From: Puffinus mauretanicus
Lineage: Eukaryota; Chordata; Aves; Procellariiformes; Procellariidae
Length of the DNA stretch: 64,000 bases
Direction: 5' to 3'
Assembly (NCBI GenBank): GCA_023333565.1
Contig: JAJKFH010003504.1
Span: forward strand, 4,612,005 to 4,676,004
In this document: positions 14,505 through 26,689 of the stretch, in pieces
How positions within the stretch are numbered: position 1 is the stretch's first letter
How the letters are laid out: each line of letters begins with the position of its first letter
Position numbers and translations under genes: made by a program
The notes under the pieces: model-generated
The model's input: only the letters and a program-made list of their open reading frames with translations
What the model was told of the DNA's origin: nothing
Databases searched by the model: none

Positions 14505-16337
14505 TGACTGTGGAGAACTCTTCCCAACACCACTAAGAAATACCACTGGACTCCTTGGATTTAACTGTTGTGGAGAACTTTTGTAATCCAATAAGCCCTT
14601 TCTCCTTTACCATATTTAAGCAACAGAACAGAGAAACAACAACAAGCAGGATGAATAAATAAAAGTTTTAAGACCAGATGTCCCCTTTGAAGTTTTTCCC
14701 TGGCTGAAGGGTTGTTGGCTTCCCTGGAGACTAACTGTCATCAAGATGGAGAAAGTCATATTCTACCCCCTGGGGAATAAGTGCATGCAAAAGATCACTT
14801 AATGCCAGAGCAGACATTGCCCCATCACTCCCCAACACGGGGAACAGAGGCAGGCTTTGCAGCCATACACCTCAGGACTTCAACAGAGCTTTTGTGGGAT
14901 AGCAGAACACTGCTTTCTGCTTCACAGAGTCCCTATATATCTACCCTGAGTTTCTACAGATGACTAAAATAATGTCAAAAATATTATCCCATCAATCCGT
15001 TGCCTGATTATCTATTCTGTATCCATTTTAGCAATATGCTGACATTTTGCATTTTCCGAAGCAATATACCGTCTTCTTCAAAGTTCATCTCTCATCTCAT
15101 CCTCCACGTAGTTCAAGGCTTTGTAAAGATTAAGCCTAACAGAGTACAAAGAAGTCAGATTCACTCATCATTCAAAGCTATGCTACTGTGATTAAAAACC
15201 AGCACTTCTGAGAGGTACTAGCAGCAGTCATCTCCTTACATGTCACCTCCTGATATTTATGTATGAGTTCCTTATATGGATAGATTTCAGTCTCATTTCT
15301 CATTATTCTATAAGCTATAGGATATATGAACACACCTTGGTAAGGAAAAATATTTCACAGCAAAATCTGTAGTAGAAATACTTCTTATTTTAGTATATTT
15401 GTATTTTGTTTTCTTCCCTTTTTTATTTTTAGTGTTTGATGGCACAATAAAGCCCATATTTCTCAGTGGCAATAATCAAGAGGGTTGCAACCTGAAAAGT
15501 AAGGTCCTAATACTTAATTCTTGACTTTTTTTCACATTTTGCTAACTGTGGTGGTGTTTTTTTACTGTCTTTTCATTTAGCAGCTTAACTCTTATCCACT
15601 TTTTTAAGATTAGGCACAGATCTATTCAAGATGATTATGATGACAACAGTGAAAACAATTGAATAAAATCCACCATTTGTAATATTGATCAACACTTTCC
15701 TGTTTGCTACAAGCAGAATTAGAAACCAGCAATGTATTTCATTGGAATTCAATACTTGTGAAAACTGAAAAAACGAGTTGCTATGGTCAGCATGAAACAA
15801 GAGAAAACCCATTATTGCTCACTCTGCTCATTTTCCAAAAACTGTTGGGTACTAACGCATCAAGACACTAATTCACAGAAAAACCTATTGCCCCTTGTGC
15901 AAAATTCACTAGTAAAGCTCCTTCCTGACTCACTCACCTTTTTCTCTGTGCTATTTATGTCCTTTATGTCCTTTCAAACTTGCCTGTTGTTCCACAGGAA
16001 CAGTGCACAGATTTAATCTGCAGCCTAACATTTATAGTATAAAGAACACCTCTGGGTAAACTTCACTTGAACAAAAAACCAGAAAACAAAGTCCCCAATA
16101 TCTGATAAGCCAGCCTCATTTCTGCCTTCACTTGGTATTTCCTCACTGTGCAAAGAAAGGGAAGATAGAAAAAAAGAAAGAACAAAAGAAATCCTTCCAT
16201 GTTTTCCCTTTTAAAAACAACTGCCTTTCACATCAAATAATAATAGCTCACCTTCCTATCTGTAACTCACCTTTTCTGGCAGGTGTATTACAAGTTAATG
16301 AAACAGAAGAAAACTGAAGTTACATTTCATTATTTAT
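14505..16337. other. Intronic sequence, no gene recognised
   Basis: AT-rich DNA without recognisable exons. The motif tgtggagaact occurs twice, at about 14509 and 14569, close to the A-rich tract. Nothing else stands out. Confidence 0.45.
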
Positions 16338-16365
16338 TACTGTAAAGGTGCTAGAATAAATTCTA
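16338..16365. repeat. Short direct repeat matching a patch in the CR1 at 16971
   Basis: These 28 bases (from tactgtaaagg to aataaattcta) recur at 16971-16997 with one base lost and one changed. The second copy lies inside a CR1 element where the usual CR1 sequence is missing, so this copy looks like the donor. Confidence 0.85.
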
Positions 16366-16550
16366 GTAGCCCTGAATATAGCAATTCATTTTTTCTTGAG
16401 AATGTGAACACTAACATATTCTGGTTTCCTTCTTCTCATTTACTCTTCATGTATATTCCTCTACACATAAAAATTAACAAACAGGTAATCTGATATAAAG
16501 CATACTAGAAGGAACTCCTGCTCAAGGAAAACTCTTACCGATAGACAGAA

Positions 16551-17180
16551 ATCATAGAATCATAGAATCATAGAATCAGTAAGGTTGGAAAAGACCTTTA
16601 AGATCATCGAGTCCAACCGTCAATCCAACACCACCATGCCCACTACACCATGTCCCTAAGGGCCTCATCTACACGTCTTTTAAATACTTCCAGGGATGGT
16701 CACTCAACCACTTCCCTGGGCAGCCTGTTCCAAGGCCTGACCACTCTTTCAGTAAAGAAATTTCTCAATGTCCAATCTAAACCTCCCCTGGCAACTTGAG
16801 GCCATTTCCTCTTGTCCTATCGCTATTACTTGGGAGAAGAGACCAACACCCACCTATCTTTCAGGTAAGCACTCCCTCAACCTCTTCTCCAGACTAGCCC
16901 TCAGCTGCTCCTCAAGACTTGTGCTCCAGGCCTTCACCAGCTTACACGCCCAGCACCTCCATGTATTTTCTACTGTAAAGGGCTAGAATAAATTCTACAG
17001 GATTCGAGGTGCGGCCTCACCAGTGCTGAGTACAGGGGCACGATCACCTCCCTGCTCCTGCTGGCCACACTATTTCTGATACAGGCCAGGATGCCGTTGG
17101 CCTTCTTGGCCACTTGGGCACACTGCCGGCTCATGTTCAGCCGGCTGTCAATCAGCACCCCCAGGTACTTTTCCTCCGGG
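16551..17180 (-). mobile_element. CR1 LINE 3' fragment with ORF2 end, octamer tail
   Basis: On the plus strand it begins with three octamer units (atcataga), then ggttggaaaagacctttaag, cgagtccaaccgtc and the complement of the ORF2 end. On the minus strand, 16970-17158 encodes a CR1 reverse-transcriptase carboxy-terminal segment including [17 protein letters not shown] and [18 protein letters not shown]. The element is truncated at about 17180. A patch at 16971-16997 replaces the usual CR1 sequence between the CACCTCCATGT and ATTCGAGGTGCGG landmarks. It is the longest CR1 copy here and is in the sense orientation of DLG2. Confidence 0.96.
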
Positions 17181-18845
17181 AATCCTTATCATGGAACTTG
17201 AAGATCATCTCAATTATTAATAAATATTTATTAATAAATTATACAACCGATGGATAACTCCTGACTGTTGCCACCTCAACTGGAGGTGGAAAGCTAAGTA
17301 ATTTCACCTAGTGCTTTCTAGAATTTGTTACTATGTGGTTTTCATTTTATGTAGATCACGGCTGAAGTATTTACCATGAAAATATTAAGGATCTTCTAAA
17401 CAATGAGCTATTTCATAGCTAAGCTGCACTAGCCAAGCTTATTTAACTGTGAGACAACGAAGCATAATTGATAGGTTTCTTTTGTTACCTACAAATGTAT
17501 TTCCTTGCTAGGGGTCATAGCACGACCAAATATTACAGTATTTGTCATCTGCTAAAAGTAAATTCCACTCTCAGGTGATCTTAACCCTTGGTTAAAAGCT
17601 GACTTGAGCTTGTAAGTGCTCCATGTTGCCCAAATCACATAACCTGAGAATGTAATATCTGATAGTAGCAACTCTGAAGTGAATGAATATTATTGTTCCA
17701 TCTGATGTGTCTATGAGACACAAGCTTTAATGCCCTTGTATTCTCCAGCACATGAGCATGAAAGCTGGCATTTTTACCTATAGGAGTAGGAGCAGGACCT
17801 AACTGAAGGTCATACGGTAAATCTGGTAGAGTCAGGAAGAGCTCTTTTAAGAGCTCTTTTTTTTTAAGAGCTCTTTTGATTTTAAGACTTGCCTACTGAT
17901 TGTACCATCTACCTGAGAGCAGTTAAATATCACCACAGCAAATGTTCCCCCGTATGGCATTGGCAATACTTTGTAAAATGAGATGTGAACTGCAAATACA
18001 TTATTGTAGAGGGTACAAAAGCTTGCTTACAATCATTCTTCAGAATGTGATAAAATAATATTGAAGAAAAAAATGCATAATTTGAAATAACAAAGAACTG
18101 CTGTCATTCCTACAGAACTTTTCTTCCTGAAAGTACAAACTAGTGTAGTGCCTTTAAATGAACTTTCAAAACCACTCACGGTTCACCTAATCCTACCAGC
18201 ATGAGTGAGAGCAAGGGTAAGCAATGCAGAGATCTTTAAGAATCCCACCAGGAATGTTTCAAACCACTCTTGCTCATTGCATTTATAAATTGTTCAGAAA
18301 TGCACAGAAACTACAGCCAGGAGATATACATGGGCCCAGGACCGCAGAATACAAAGTGACATGCTCCTGCAAGAAGGGAACACGCAGATTAAGAAATCCA
18401 CTTAAAACTGCAGACACGATGTACGAGGTTTTCTTGAGAAAGCAAATTTTGGATGGCTCCTTAATGACACTTAATGACAAGTGTTACATAAAGACTGTGC
18501 CTCTGACAGGCATTTCTTCGGGCAGGCATGCTGCGTTTGACTCACACTGGGACTACCCCAGAGCTTTTGCGAGTCCCGGCGGTATGCGTACGGCGTCACT
18601 GTTTACAGCGAGGGAGGGGATGGATGGGTACATTAGCAAGGAGGGAAGATAACTAGAGGCGTAGTCTGTTGAGATATAATCTTCATCCTAAAGCACTTTC
18701 TCAGTGAAGCTCACCATTCCTCTTTAATAGTTGCATTGCAACATCAGGGCAACACAGGAATTTGTTGACAAAATAAAGACTTAAAAGCAGGCTCCCAGAG
18801 CACGGGGCTGGCGTTGCACTGCTGCATCCTTGGGCTGGTCCCCAA
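17181..18845. other. Intronic sequence between two CR1 copies
   Basis: The stretch holds three copies of aagagctctttt (17837-17877), a 142-codon open frame on the plus strand (18224-18652) without recognisable domains, and a local CpG cluster near 18515-18615. None of these gives a supported gene. Confidence 0.4.
17837..17877. repeat. Triplicated palindromic 12-mer aagagctctttt
   Basis: Copies lie at 17837-17848, 17849-17860 and 17866-17877, the last separated by five extra T. Each contains the perfect palindrome AAGAGCTCTT, so the copies can pair with themselves or with each other. Confidence 0.95.
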
Positions 18846-19324
18846 ATGCGTCCAGAGGAGGGCAACAACACTGGTGACAGGGCTGGAAGGCCTGTCCTAT
18901 GGGAGCGGCTAAGGACTTTGGGTTTGTCTGGCTTGGAGAAAAAGAGGCTGAGGGGCGACCTCAGTGCTCTCCACAGCTTCCTGAGGAGGGGAAGAGGAGA
19001 GGGAGGTGCTGAGCTCTTCTCCCTGGAATCCAGTGATAGGAAGCGTGGGAATGGTTCAAAGCTGCACCAGGGGAGGTTCAGACTGGACTTTAGGAAGCAT
19101 TTCTTTATCGAGAGGGTGGTCGAACACTGGAACAGGCTTCCTAGAGAGGTGGTCAATGCCCCAAGCCTGTCAGTGTTTAAGACGCATTTGGACAGTGCCC
19201 TTAATAACAGGCTTTACCTTTTGGTCAGCCCTGAAGTGGTCAGACAGTTGGACTAGATGATCCTTGTAGGTCCCTTCCAACTGAAAATATCCTATCCTAT
19301 CCTATCCTATCCTATCCTATCCTA
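18846..19324 (+). mobile_element. CR1 LINE 3' fragment with open ORF2 end and TATCC tail
   Basis: It begins near cgtccagaggagggcaac and keeps an uninterrupted frame to 19256 that encodes the end of CR1 ORF2. Visible pieces include [30 protein letters not shown] and [14 protein letters not shown] short 3' UTR (gtcccttccaactgaaa) follows, then a pentamer tail of TATCC (19288-19324) instead of the usual octamer. The undamaged frame suggests a younger insertion than the copies at 3.0 and 10.1 kb. The reverse-transcriptase core is absent, so the copy is dead. It is antisense to DLG2. Confidence 0.95.
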
Positions 19325-22300
19325 AATAGGCTTTTGAGGCAACAGCAGGGAATAGTGTTGAACAGCTAGGACTCACTGGCTATGGGTGGGACAGCTCAAG
19401 GTGAAAAGTACATCTTGTTACAAACCAAGAACAGAATTCGGCCCAGCTGCTGTTTTAAACTAGATAAAGCGGGAGTGAGCTACATTTTCTACCTAGTGTG
19501 GCTCTTTTCGAAAGCAAATTTTGCAAAGTGTTGATGAGTTCAAAGCTCTTTCCATTTTCAAAGGAAAAATGCACAGAAGATTCTCTGCAAGAATTAAGGG
19601 TCCACAATCTTCTAAGGGGTAGATATATAGATATTTTTATATTTCATATCATGCTGAATAAATGCCATCCCTCTTTGCAATGCAGCTATTTTTGAATCCT
19701 AATGAATTATTTGAGTGATAACCAGCAGCTATATTTGTTGAGAAATGAATGCATTTAAGTGATACAATTCTATTTTAATATTTATGAATTTTAAGCTTCA
19801 TAGAACCATTGAAATGTGATAAATGTCAGCAAAAGTTTTTTTCCAGTTGCTGAAACTGAGATTAGAATAATGTTTTGGATTGTGGTTTATTCATTACATT
19901 TCAAAGGAAAAGACAACAAAAAATCTAAATTGCTCTCCCTCCTCTCAGGCCTACAGCAGTAATGAATGATTTACGAGAAACTTTCCCAAGCTGAGAACCA
20001 CCAAACTCTTATTTTTTAAAACATTTGCCTTTTTTCTGTTTTCCACTAGTCACCTATGCAAGAGAGTTACAAGCAGGATTTATAGGGCTGATTAAACACT
20101 GGAGGCAGTAGGCTGTGATTTACCTAGAATCCAAGTTTTCACAATGCTTACTGTCTTATACTAAATGAAACAATAAAATGTTTATATTACTCCATAAGAT
20201 TTTAAAAAGATTTTGAAGGGATCCACTGAAAATGATCATGACTTTCATTACGATACAATTCGAGAAAGCTCAAAAGATACTTTAGCTGCTCTAGCTGGCC
20301 TTGTGCCCATACCATGATCCCTCCAGCGGCATATCCAACTGTCTGTCTCCCAGCCTCTCCAACCAGGATTATTAAATGAACCAGTTAAAGTGGGGAAAAA
20401 AAAAAAAATTCCACTTTTAATTGCATTCTCATTTTGCCTTTTTTTAGAAATGGCTCATGAGCCACAGTGTGCAAATATATCACTCCACACAGGGCTTGTG
20501 GGTGTCCCACCTCTCACAGCAGCAGAATACTAATGCTTCCCAAAAACGGTTATTATATATTTATGGAAAAGACAGATAATGGAATGAATCAATTTATTCG
20601 ACTGCATTGCCTTCAAAACAGCCAGCTTAAGTCTGAATTTTGCAGTGCAGCTCTTCTGATCAGGCCACTCTGATCGGTGTCTCTTGAGAGAGGCAGAGAC
20701 TGAGCCCGGGTGCTCTCTAAGTCAGAGGGTGCCTCCCCGAGCACGGGCAGTGGTTAAAAACATTAAAACGCCAAATCAGGCTGGTCGTAAACTGCCTGTA
20801 GGTGGTCTGGAAGCTGCCTGAATTTCCATGGTGTGAATCACTACCTTCCCTTTACAAAAGAATTTAGCAGAGCAGGAACTCCAGCCGGCTTAGATTTGCC
20901 AACAAAAATTTGAGGTCTATAATACACAACAAAAGATGATGGTTGCAGTGATGGAAGTAGTTTTTGAACAAATGAAGCTGTATTTTTTCCACTGCTGCTG
21001 GAGACACATTTAGCTGACTGATGAAATCAGGACCAGATTTAATGTCTGATGCAGCACTCAGTGAAGTAAATAATAAGATCCTCTACACTTGCCTTGCAAA
21101 AATTGATTTTTAAGCCTTTTAAAAATGTTGATAGAAATATACCTTTCTAAATGGAATATTTCATACACAATAGAGGTTCTGGAAGACTTGCTGTAATGTT
21201 CTGTTTATCAGTTTTTATACTGAAGCTAACTGGTATAACCTTAACCCAAGGAATATGAGGGCAATAATTTATACTTCTCCTATGAGATTTTTCCAATGTT
21301 TTAATTAAAATTCAATTTCCTAAATAAATCTGCATATGGTGTTGATGAAATAAATTTTTAAATCCAACAAGGCAACTTCAGAATTATCTTACAAGAATTC
21401 ACTATATACAAACTATTAATGCTAATAACAATGCTTAGTGTTTCTGTAGAACTGTCATTGCTAGAAATATTGCGGGTTTGTCACATCAAGACCTTTATTT
21501 CTTTAAACAAAAAGCACTTGCTTTTAAGACTTTAATATTTTATATTAGACAGCTTATTATATAGCTGTTATCTTAAACTTCTAGCATCTGAGCACCCATT
21601 ATACAGTCCCAGCACATCCTGCTAAGTAGAGCTGGCTAATTTTGACAGCAAAATTAATAAAAATGAGTAACAGTGTTAAGCCTTCTTCTTCATTTAAAAC
21701 TGTAATCAGGACCAAACCAAGATGTCAATTTAATAGCACTCACACATGACTACGGTTTGAATATTTTCCTTTCCAAATATTCTTTTCTTTATATTAAACA
21801 TTAACTCACAAGGAAAAAAAATGCGGTAGCAAATAAACACTGTGAAAAGCTTTTCAGAATGAAAAACTAGTATTTATCCAATGAATAACCTTTACTCAGG
21901 CAAGAGAAGCACAGTATGACTGAGGAAAGGAGGAGAAAAAAGGGGAATGATTAAATGATTTAGATCACAGTAATCTATAATCTGGTTTCCATTCAGTTCC
22001 ATTTGCACAGGCTACAATCTTTCTTATTGCCATAGCTCAAGAAAGGCTATTTTTCTTTGAAAAATAAATGTAATTATGCTTATAAAATATTTTTTTTAAT
22101 GCAGAAATATACTGGGTTACTCATTGCTGAGCGCATCTTCACAGTTGTTATATGGTACAGTAAACTGCCAGTTAAAGCCCATTAATTAATTGGTAGGTTA
22201 TAATACAATCTAATTTATTTTTTAAATATTATGGAATGCATAAATATTTCTATTTTACCGTGACATCTAAAAATGATAACTAGTCCTTCGATCAATGTAT

Positions 22301-24952
22301 TTTGCAGCACTGAATAGCTAGTCCAATTCTGTTTTATTTCCAGTAAAGCTTACTGTTAAGAGTGGTAGGTATGTTAGTGCTGTAACATCTCTACAAATTA
22401 GAGGAAGTAAGACAAATCTAACATGTTATTTTTTCACATGAACAGAGGTAATTACCAAACATCCCAGAAAATCCTGAAGGAACCTCTCCCAGCTTTCCAC
22501 ACACTTTTCCACTCTCTCCTCCACCTCTTCCAAGCACATAGTTACTGTTTGCTCTGAAGAAGGGAAGGTTTCCCTTGGTAGTAGTGACCTCAGAGCAAAT
22601 ATACATGGACAGCTGGTTTGAAAAGACAAATTTTAGCCAAAAGGACATTCTGAAATGAAGGGCCCAGGTGGAAGAAGAAACTTTTTTGCCTTTCAGAAAT
22701 ACGTTATTAGAAGAGCAAGTTTGGTGCTTTCTGCCATCTGACTCAACCGTTGGCCAATGAATCCCTCCATCTCCTCCTATCCAAAATCTGGCCTCAGATT
22801 TAGATTTTTTGTATGCCTCACAGTGAATAAAAGCCAGTGCATTTGTTTTCTTTAATTTCTGCTTGCTTCCATGGTCATGCACGAATTTCTGCTGTCCCAT
22901 GAGTTGCTGGAGCATGTAAGTCGAGCTTCAACCAGCTGGAGTCTCCTGCTTCAGCTGATGTTTTAGTTAAGTGCTCTGCTCACTGCAGCTGAGGCAGGTT
23001 TTTCCTGCCCATATGGAGGGAAACAACATCTACATATGGGATATAGTGTACGGGGAAAATTGTTGATGCAAGATATAATTTATGATGACATTTAACTCTC
23101 TTTAGTATTGATTTGTGAAGGCTGAAGGCCGGGCATTTTCAGAAAAGGATCCCCAGTCAGGGAATGCATTTCTTGTTTTGTTTATAAAAGACCAAATTTG
23201 ACAATCCTGTGTCACTCCATCAGACTTTGTTTGCCTGTCTCCGTGACCTGTAGGTGCAGATGAAGACAGATGTCTGGATCTGACAAGTTTAGTTTTCTAA
23301 GTGGCCTTTTTTTCACACTTATTGCATAGCTTTTTCTCCAAGAACTCTATTGTCTGCCAGTTTATGGCACTTTGAAAGGTAATGCTGAAGCAGCCTGTTG
23401 GAGAAGAGACGTGCCTTCATACTGCCAGTGCTTTATTCTTGTCTGGTTTTCTTGTTTTACTGTATGGCTAAAAGAGAGCTTTCTAATTCACTTTCTTAAG
23501 GCTGAATTTGGTGATTCCAGGTTATTCTGAAGATGTCTTGGTGACAGCGTACTCCTGCTCACTCAGTCCCACAAACCACAATATCTCCATTACAAGGCAG
23601 CCATGCAACTGGCCCATTACTACACCCCTACTCATGACCCCTGAAGGACTGGGGAGCTACAGTCCAAGACGCTTACTGAAACCAGTGGGATTCATTGTGC
23701 TAATGTCAATATATGTTGGATCATGCCATCTTTTAGATCAAAGGACTGCTGTCATAACAAAAGGGCTGTGGAAGTGGGATGGAAAGGTTTCAGCATTTTT
23801 TTTTTTTTAATCAATTTAAATAACGCAAAATATTCCAGATAGCATAACACTTAGAAAGAATTCCTGTAACGGATACCTTGAAACCCTTGCAAGCACCCTC
23901 CTAATTCCCCAGGAAAGATAGCTCTTATTAAAGCTAACCAGGGCAAGCTGTGATTTACCACCACGCCTCCATCCTGGATCAAGGCACCAATGCATAACCA
24001 GCTGAGAAATCACTGCCGAACAGCTCAGAATTCACACTCCCTACCTCGGGATGCACCGCAGGGGGACAGGATCTTTCTGCAGTCCTGCTACTGTTATGAG
24101 CACAAGGATAGAAACATAAAGAATCAAATACAAGGCACATTGAACTCACTTGCTCAGTACAAGTACTATAGGCTTTCGGTGTTTTAAACTCACCACCAAT
24201 CTTGGTGAACAGCGTGTTGAACAGCAGTATTGAATTTCCATCTCTGCTCTGGCAGGACAGATGAGAAATATAATGCAATCTGGGGCACAAAGATGTTATG
24301 ACATTGGAGATGGGCAATGCGAGCAACAACAGTGAATTAGAAGGGTTCATCATCTTTTTGCAGAAAAATTACAGATGCTAGATAGTGTAGACTGTTTGCA
24401 TATGTGACATCCAAGCACGGTCGTAATAACTGTCATTGCAGCCCGTTTTGAAAATGGACAACAAGAGAGGATAAAACTTGAATAAATAATATAATGGAAA
24501 CATAAGGTAAGTGGTTTTGTGGGATCTTTTGTAAAATTTCTAAAGGGAACTACATGGAAACCCTATGTCTGGGACATTGCTATCCTCAGAGTAGGAATGC
24601 ACAGTAAATGAAACATTAAAGACCAAATTTCAGTGGTAGGAGGATGAGCTACATGGGATGCCCTTTCTGTTTTTCAAACCCCTGACCTTATCCAATTCCT
24701 GACAATGCATCACAGCATCTCAGGAGAGTGTTTCAAGACTTTAGAGAAACAGCAAAACCTTCCTGGCTCCTAGAGCTCATTCCCCCAGCAACGTTGCGGC
24801 GTACAATTCCACCTCCAAGTTTCCTTACAGCAGCACAAGAGCTTTCTGGCTTTCCCTTTTCTATCTTCTCACGTGTTATTGCTCCTTCAGTGATGCTGAC
24901 TCAACTGTTTTTGTGCTAAACTAATTTTGTGAAATCTTTTGGGTTACATAAA
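19325..24952. other. Intronic sequence, no gene recognised
   Basis: AT-rich DNA. The longest frame is a 165-codon one on the minus strand at 22418-22915, with no recognisable family, no obvious codon bias, and a second frame open alongside it. The stretch 22080-22290 is very AT-rich with homeobox-like TTAATTAATT and could be a conserved non-coding element, which I cannot test. Confidence 0.45.
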
Positions 24953-24990
24953 CCCTCCCCCACCCACTCCCCCCCCCTTTTTTTTTTTTA
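24953..24990. repeat. Homopyrimidine tract, C-run then T-run
   Basis: ccctccccc and cactcccccccccc give way directly to about eleven T. It is nearly all pyrimidine on the plus strand and purine on the minus strand. Confidence 0.9.
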
Positions 24991-26689
24991 AAACTGTGAT
25001 CTTTTCACTGGTCTGATGAATCAGTAATCGGAAGGGGTAATAAACTATGGTGTACATGGGGGAAGGAAGGGATAGTAGTGGCTGAGGACAGTAAAGAATG
25101 GGAAACTCCAACCTGCTTTACCATCATGTTGCCATCGTGAAATTGTGTTTTCTCTTGGAAGTGCATCCTCCTCTGAGTAAAACAGATGAGCAGAAGATAT
25201 TCATTTTGGTTTTGAGCAGCCTGAGCACGCAGATGGCACAAGGAGAAGCTGCAGGCACCTGCCAGATGAAACACTGGGTGGGACTGAGACAGTCCCTGAG
25301 CTGTTCAACGCTGCAGAGATATTCCTGCCTGCTTAAGTGAGCTTGCTCCAGCTACCTCAGTAACAAAGAAAATCATTAAAATAAAGAAGTTTTAAGTACA
25401 ATCAGTCCATTAGTTTCAGTTTCAGAATATACAGCTCCTATGCCATCAAAATTTGGCGTGGTGAGAAGGTGGAGGCACAGCTGCTACGCTACAAGTGAAT
25501 CCCAGGAACGATTCTGCTATTTACAGAATATCTACTCTAAAGAGTGACAGAAGTGAGTGAGGTGGGATAATTAACTGATGCAGTACAATGCTATAAACGG
25601 AATCAGTCAGGTGCAGAGCATTTAATGCAGTATTTGCATTACCTAAACCATGTATTTGTATTATGAGAGACATGATATGATGTTATGAAAGATGACTGGA
25701 CAGAGTTATGTGTTGTATGACCATAAAGAAAAAGAAAGACAATCCTGAGCTTACAGGAGGAGAATAAAACAATGGCTGGATGCAGGTAGTTGTGGGGAAC
25801 AGAAGGAAACAGGACCTCTAGTCAGCTGGGCAGGTTGCAGTCTTTGCCCACCTAATACATTTATCTTCTGTTTTGTTCTTTTACAGCAAAAGGGTTTTTT
25901 TCAACGTGAGACTTAAGGAGGATTAATAAGATATCCCAATAATGGTACAGCAGAATCAGCAGAACACAACCACATCTAACTCAATTAGGTCAATTAGACC
26001 GGCTCTATAGAACGTTGTTTAAAACTATAGAAATTGCTCTGCCTTTTCACTCTTGTACACGTAGTTGATCACTACTGAAGACAGGATATTAGTCTAGAGA
26101 GATCTTTGGTCTTTCCTGTCATGGGCATTCTCTTGCTTGTATGTTCTCAGAAATGCAGGAATTAAGGACACTAAAACATTCCTTTTTCATAGTGAAGATA
26201 AACGACAGCATTTTTTATAATAGTTTTTATCTACTACCTTTAAATTAGCCTGGAAAGAAAAGCATTAATTTTCTTTGCTGCTCTTATGCCTTTGCTGTCA
26301 TTACAATATTGCCTAAGGAAAGCCCCAAGGCCTTTCCACATTCAGTGTCCAACATAAAAGTCTTCATAAAGTCCTTTGACCAGCCTGCAAAGTCAGTGGA
26401 AAAAAAAGATAAATGCCCACATTTTCTAAATGAGCTGCTGGCAAAAACAATTGTTAGGTTCATAACTGTTTATCATAAATAATTAACTTAGTGAACTATT
26501 ATCCAGTTGAAAGGAACCCTTGTCAACAGATATCTTCTGCATACCATGCTGGTACTTACTAAATGGGAATAGAGGTCCCATCTGAGATGACAACTTCTGT
26601 TGCTGTTTTGTGTGTAGCTGAGACTCTAAATTAGACACCCCCCCTTCATTCTGCCACATTTGAAAATAAATCAAATAAATATATAGAGA
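24991..26689. other. Intronic sequence, nothing recognised
   Basis: No exon, repeat family or RNA gene identified. Short overlapping frames near 25005-25340 occur on both strands without recognisable content. Confidence 0.45.

Noticed and set aside
14192..14536. Lys-rich frames through the A-rich tract
   Set aside because: The poly-lysine is only the reading of the A-rich low-complexity tract in different frames.
18224..18652. 142-codon plus-strand open frame
   Set aside because: No recognised motifs, and part of it runs through the CpG-rich patch, where stop codons are rarer. Kept only as context for the CpG cluster.
22418..22915. 165-codon minus-strand open frame
   Set aside because: No recognisable domain or family, a second frame is open in parallel, and there is no splice or promoter support. 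A frame this long is expected by chance somewhere in 64 kb of two-stranded sequence.
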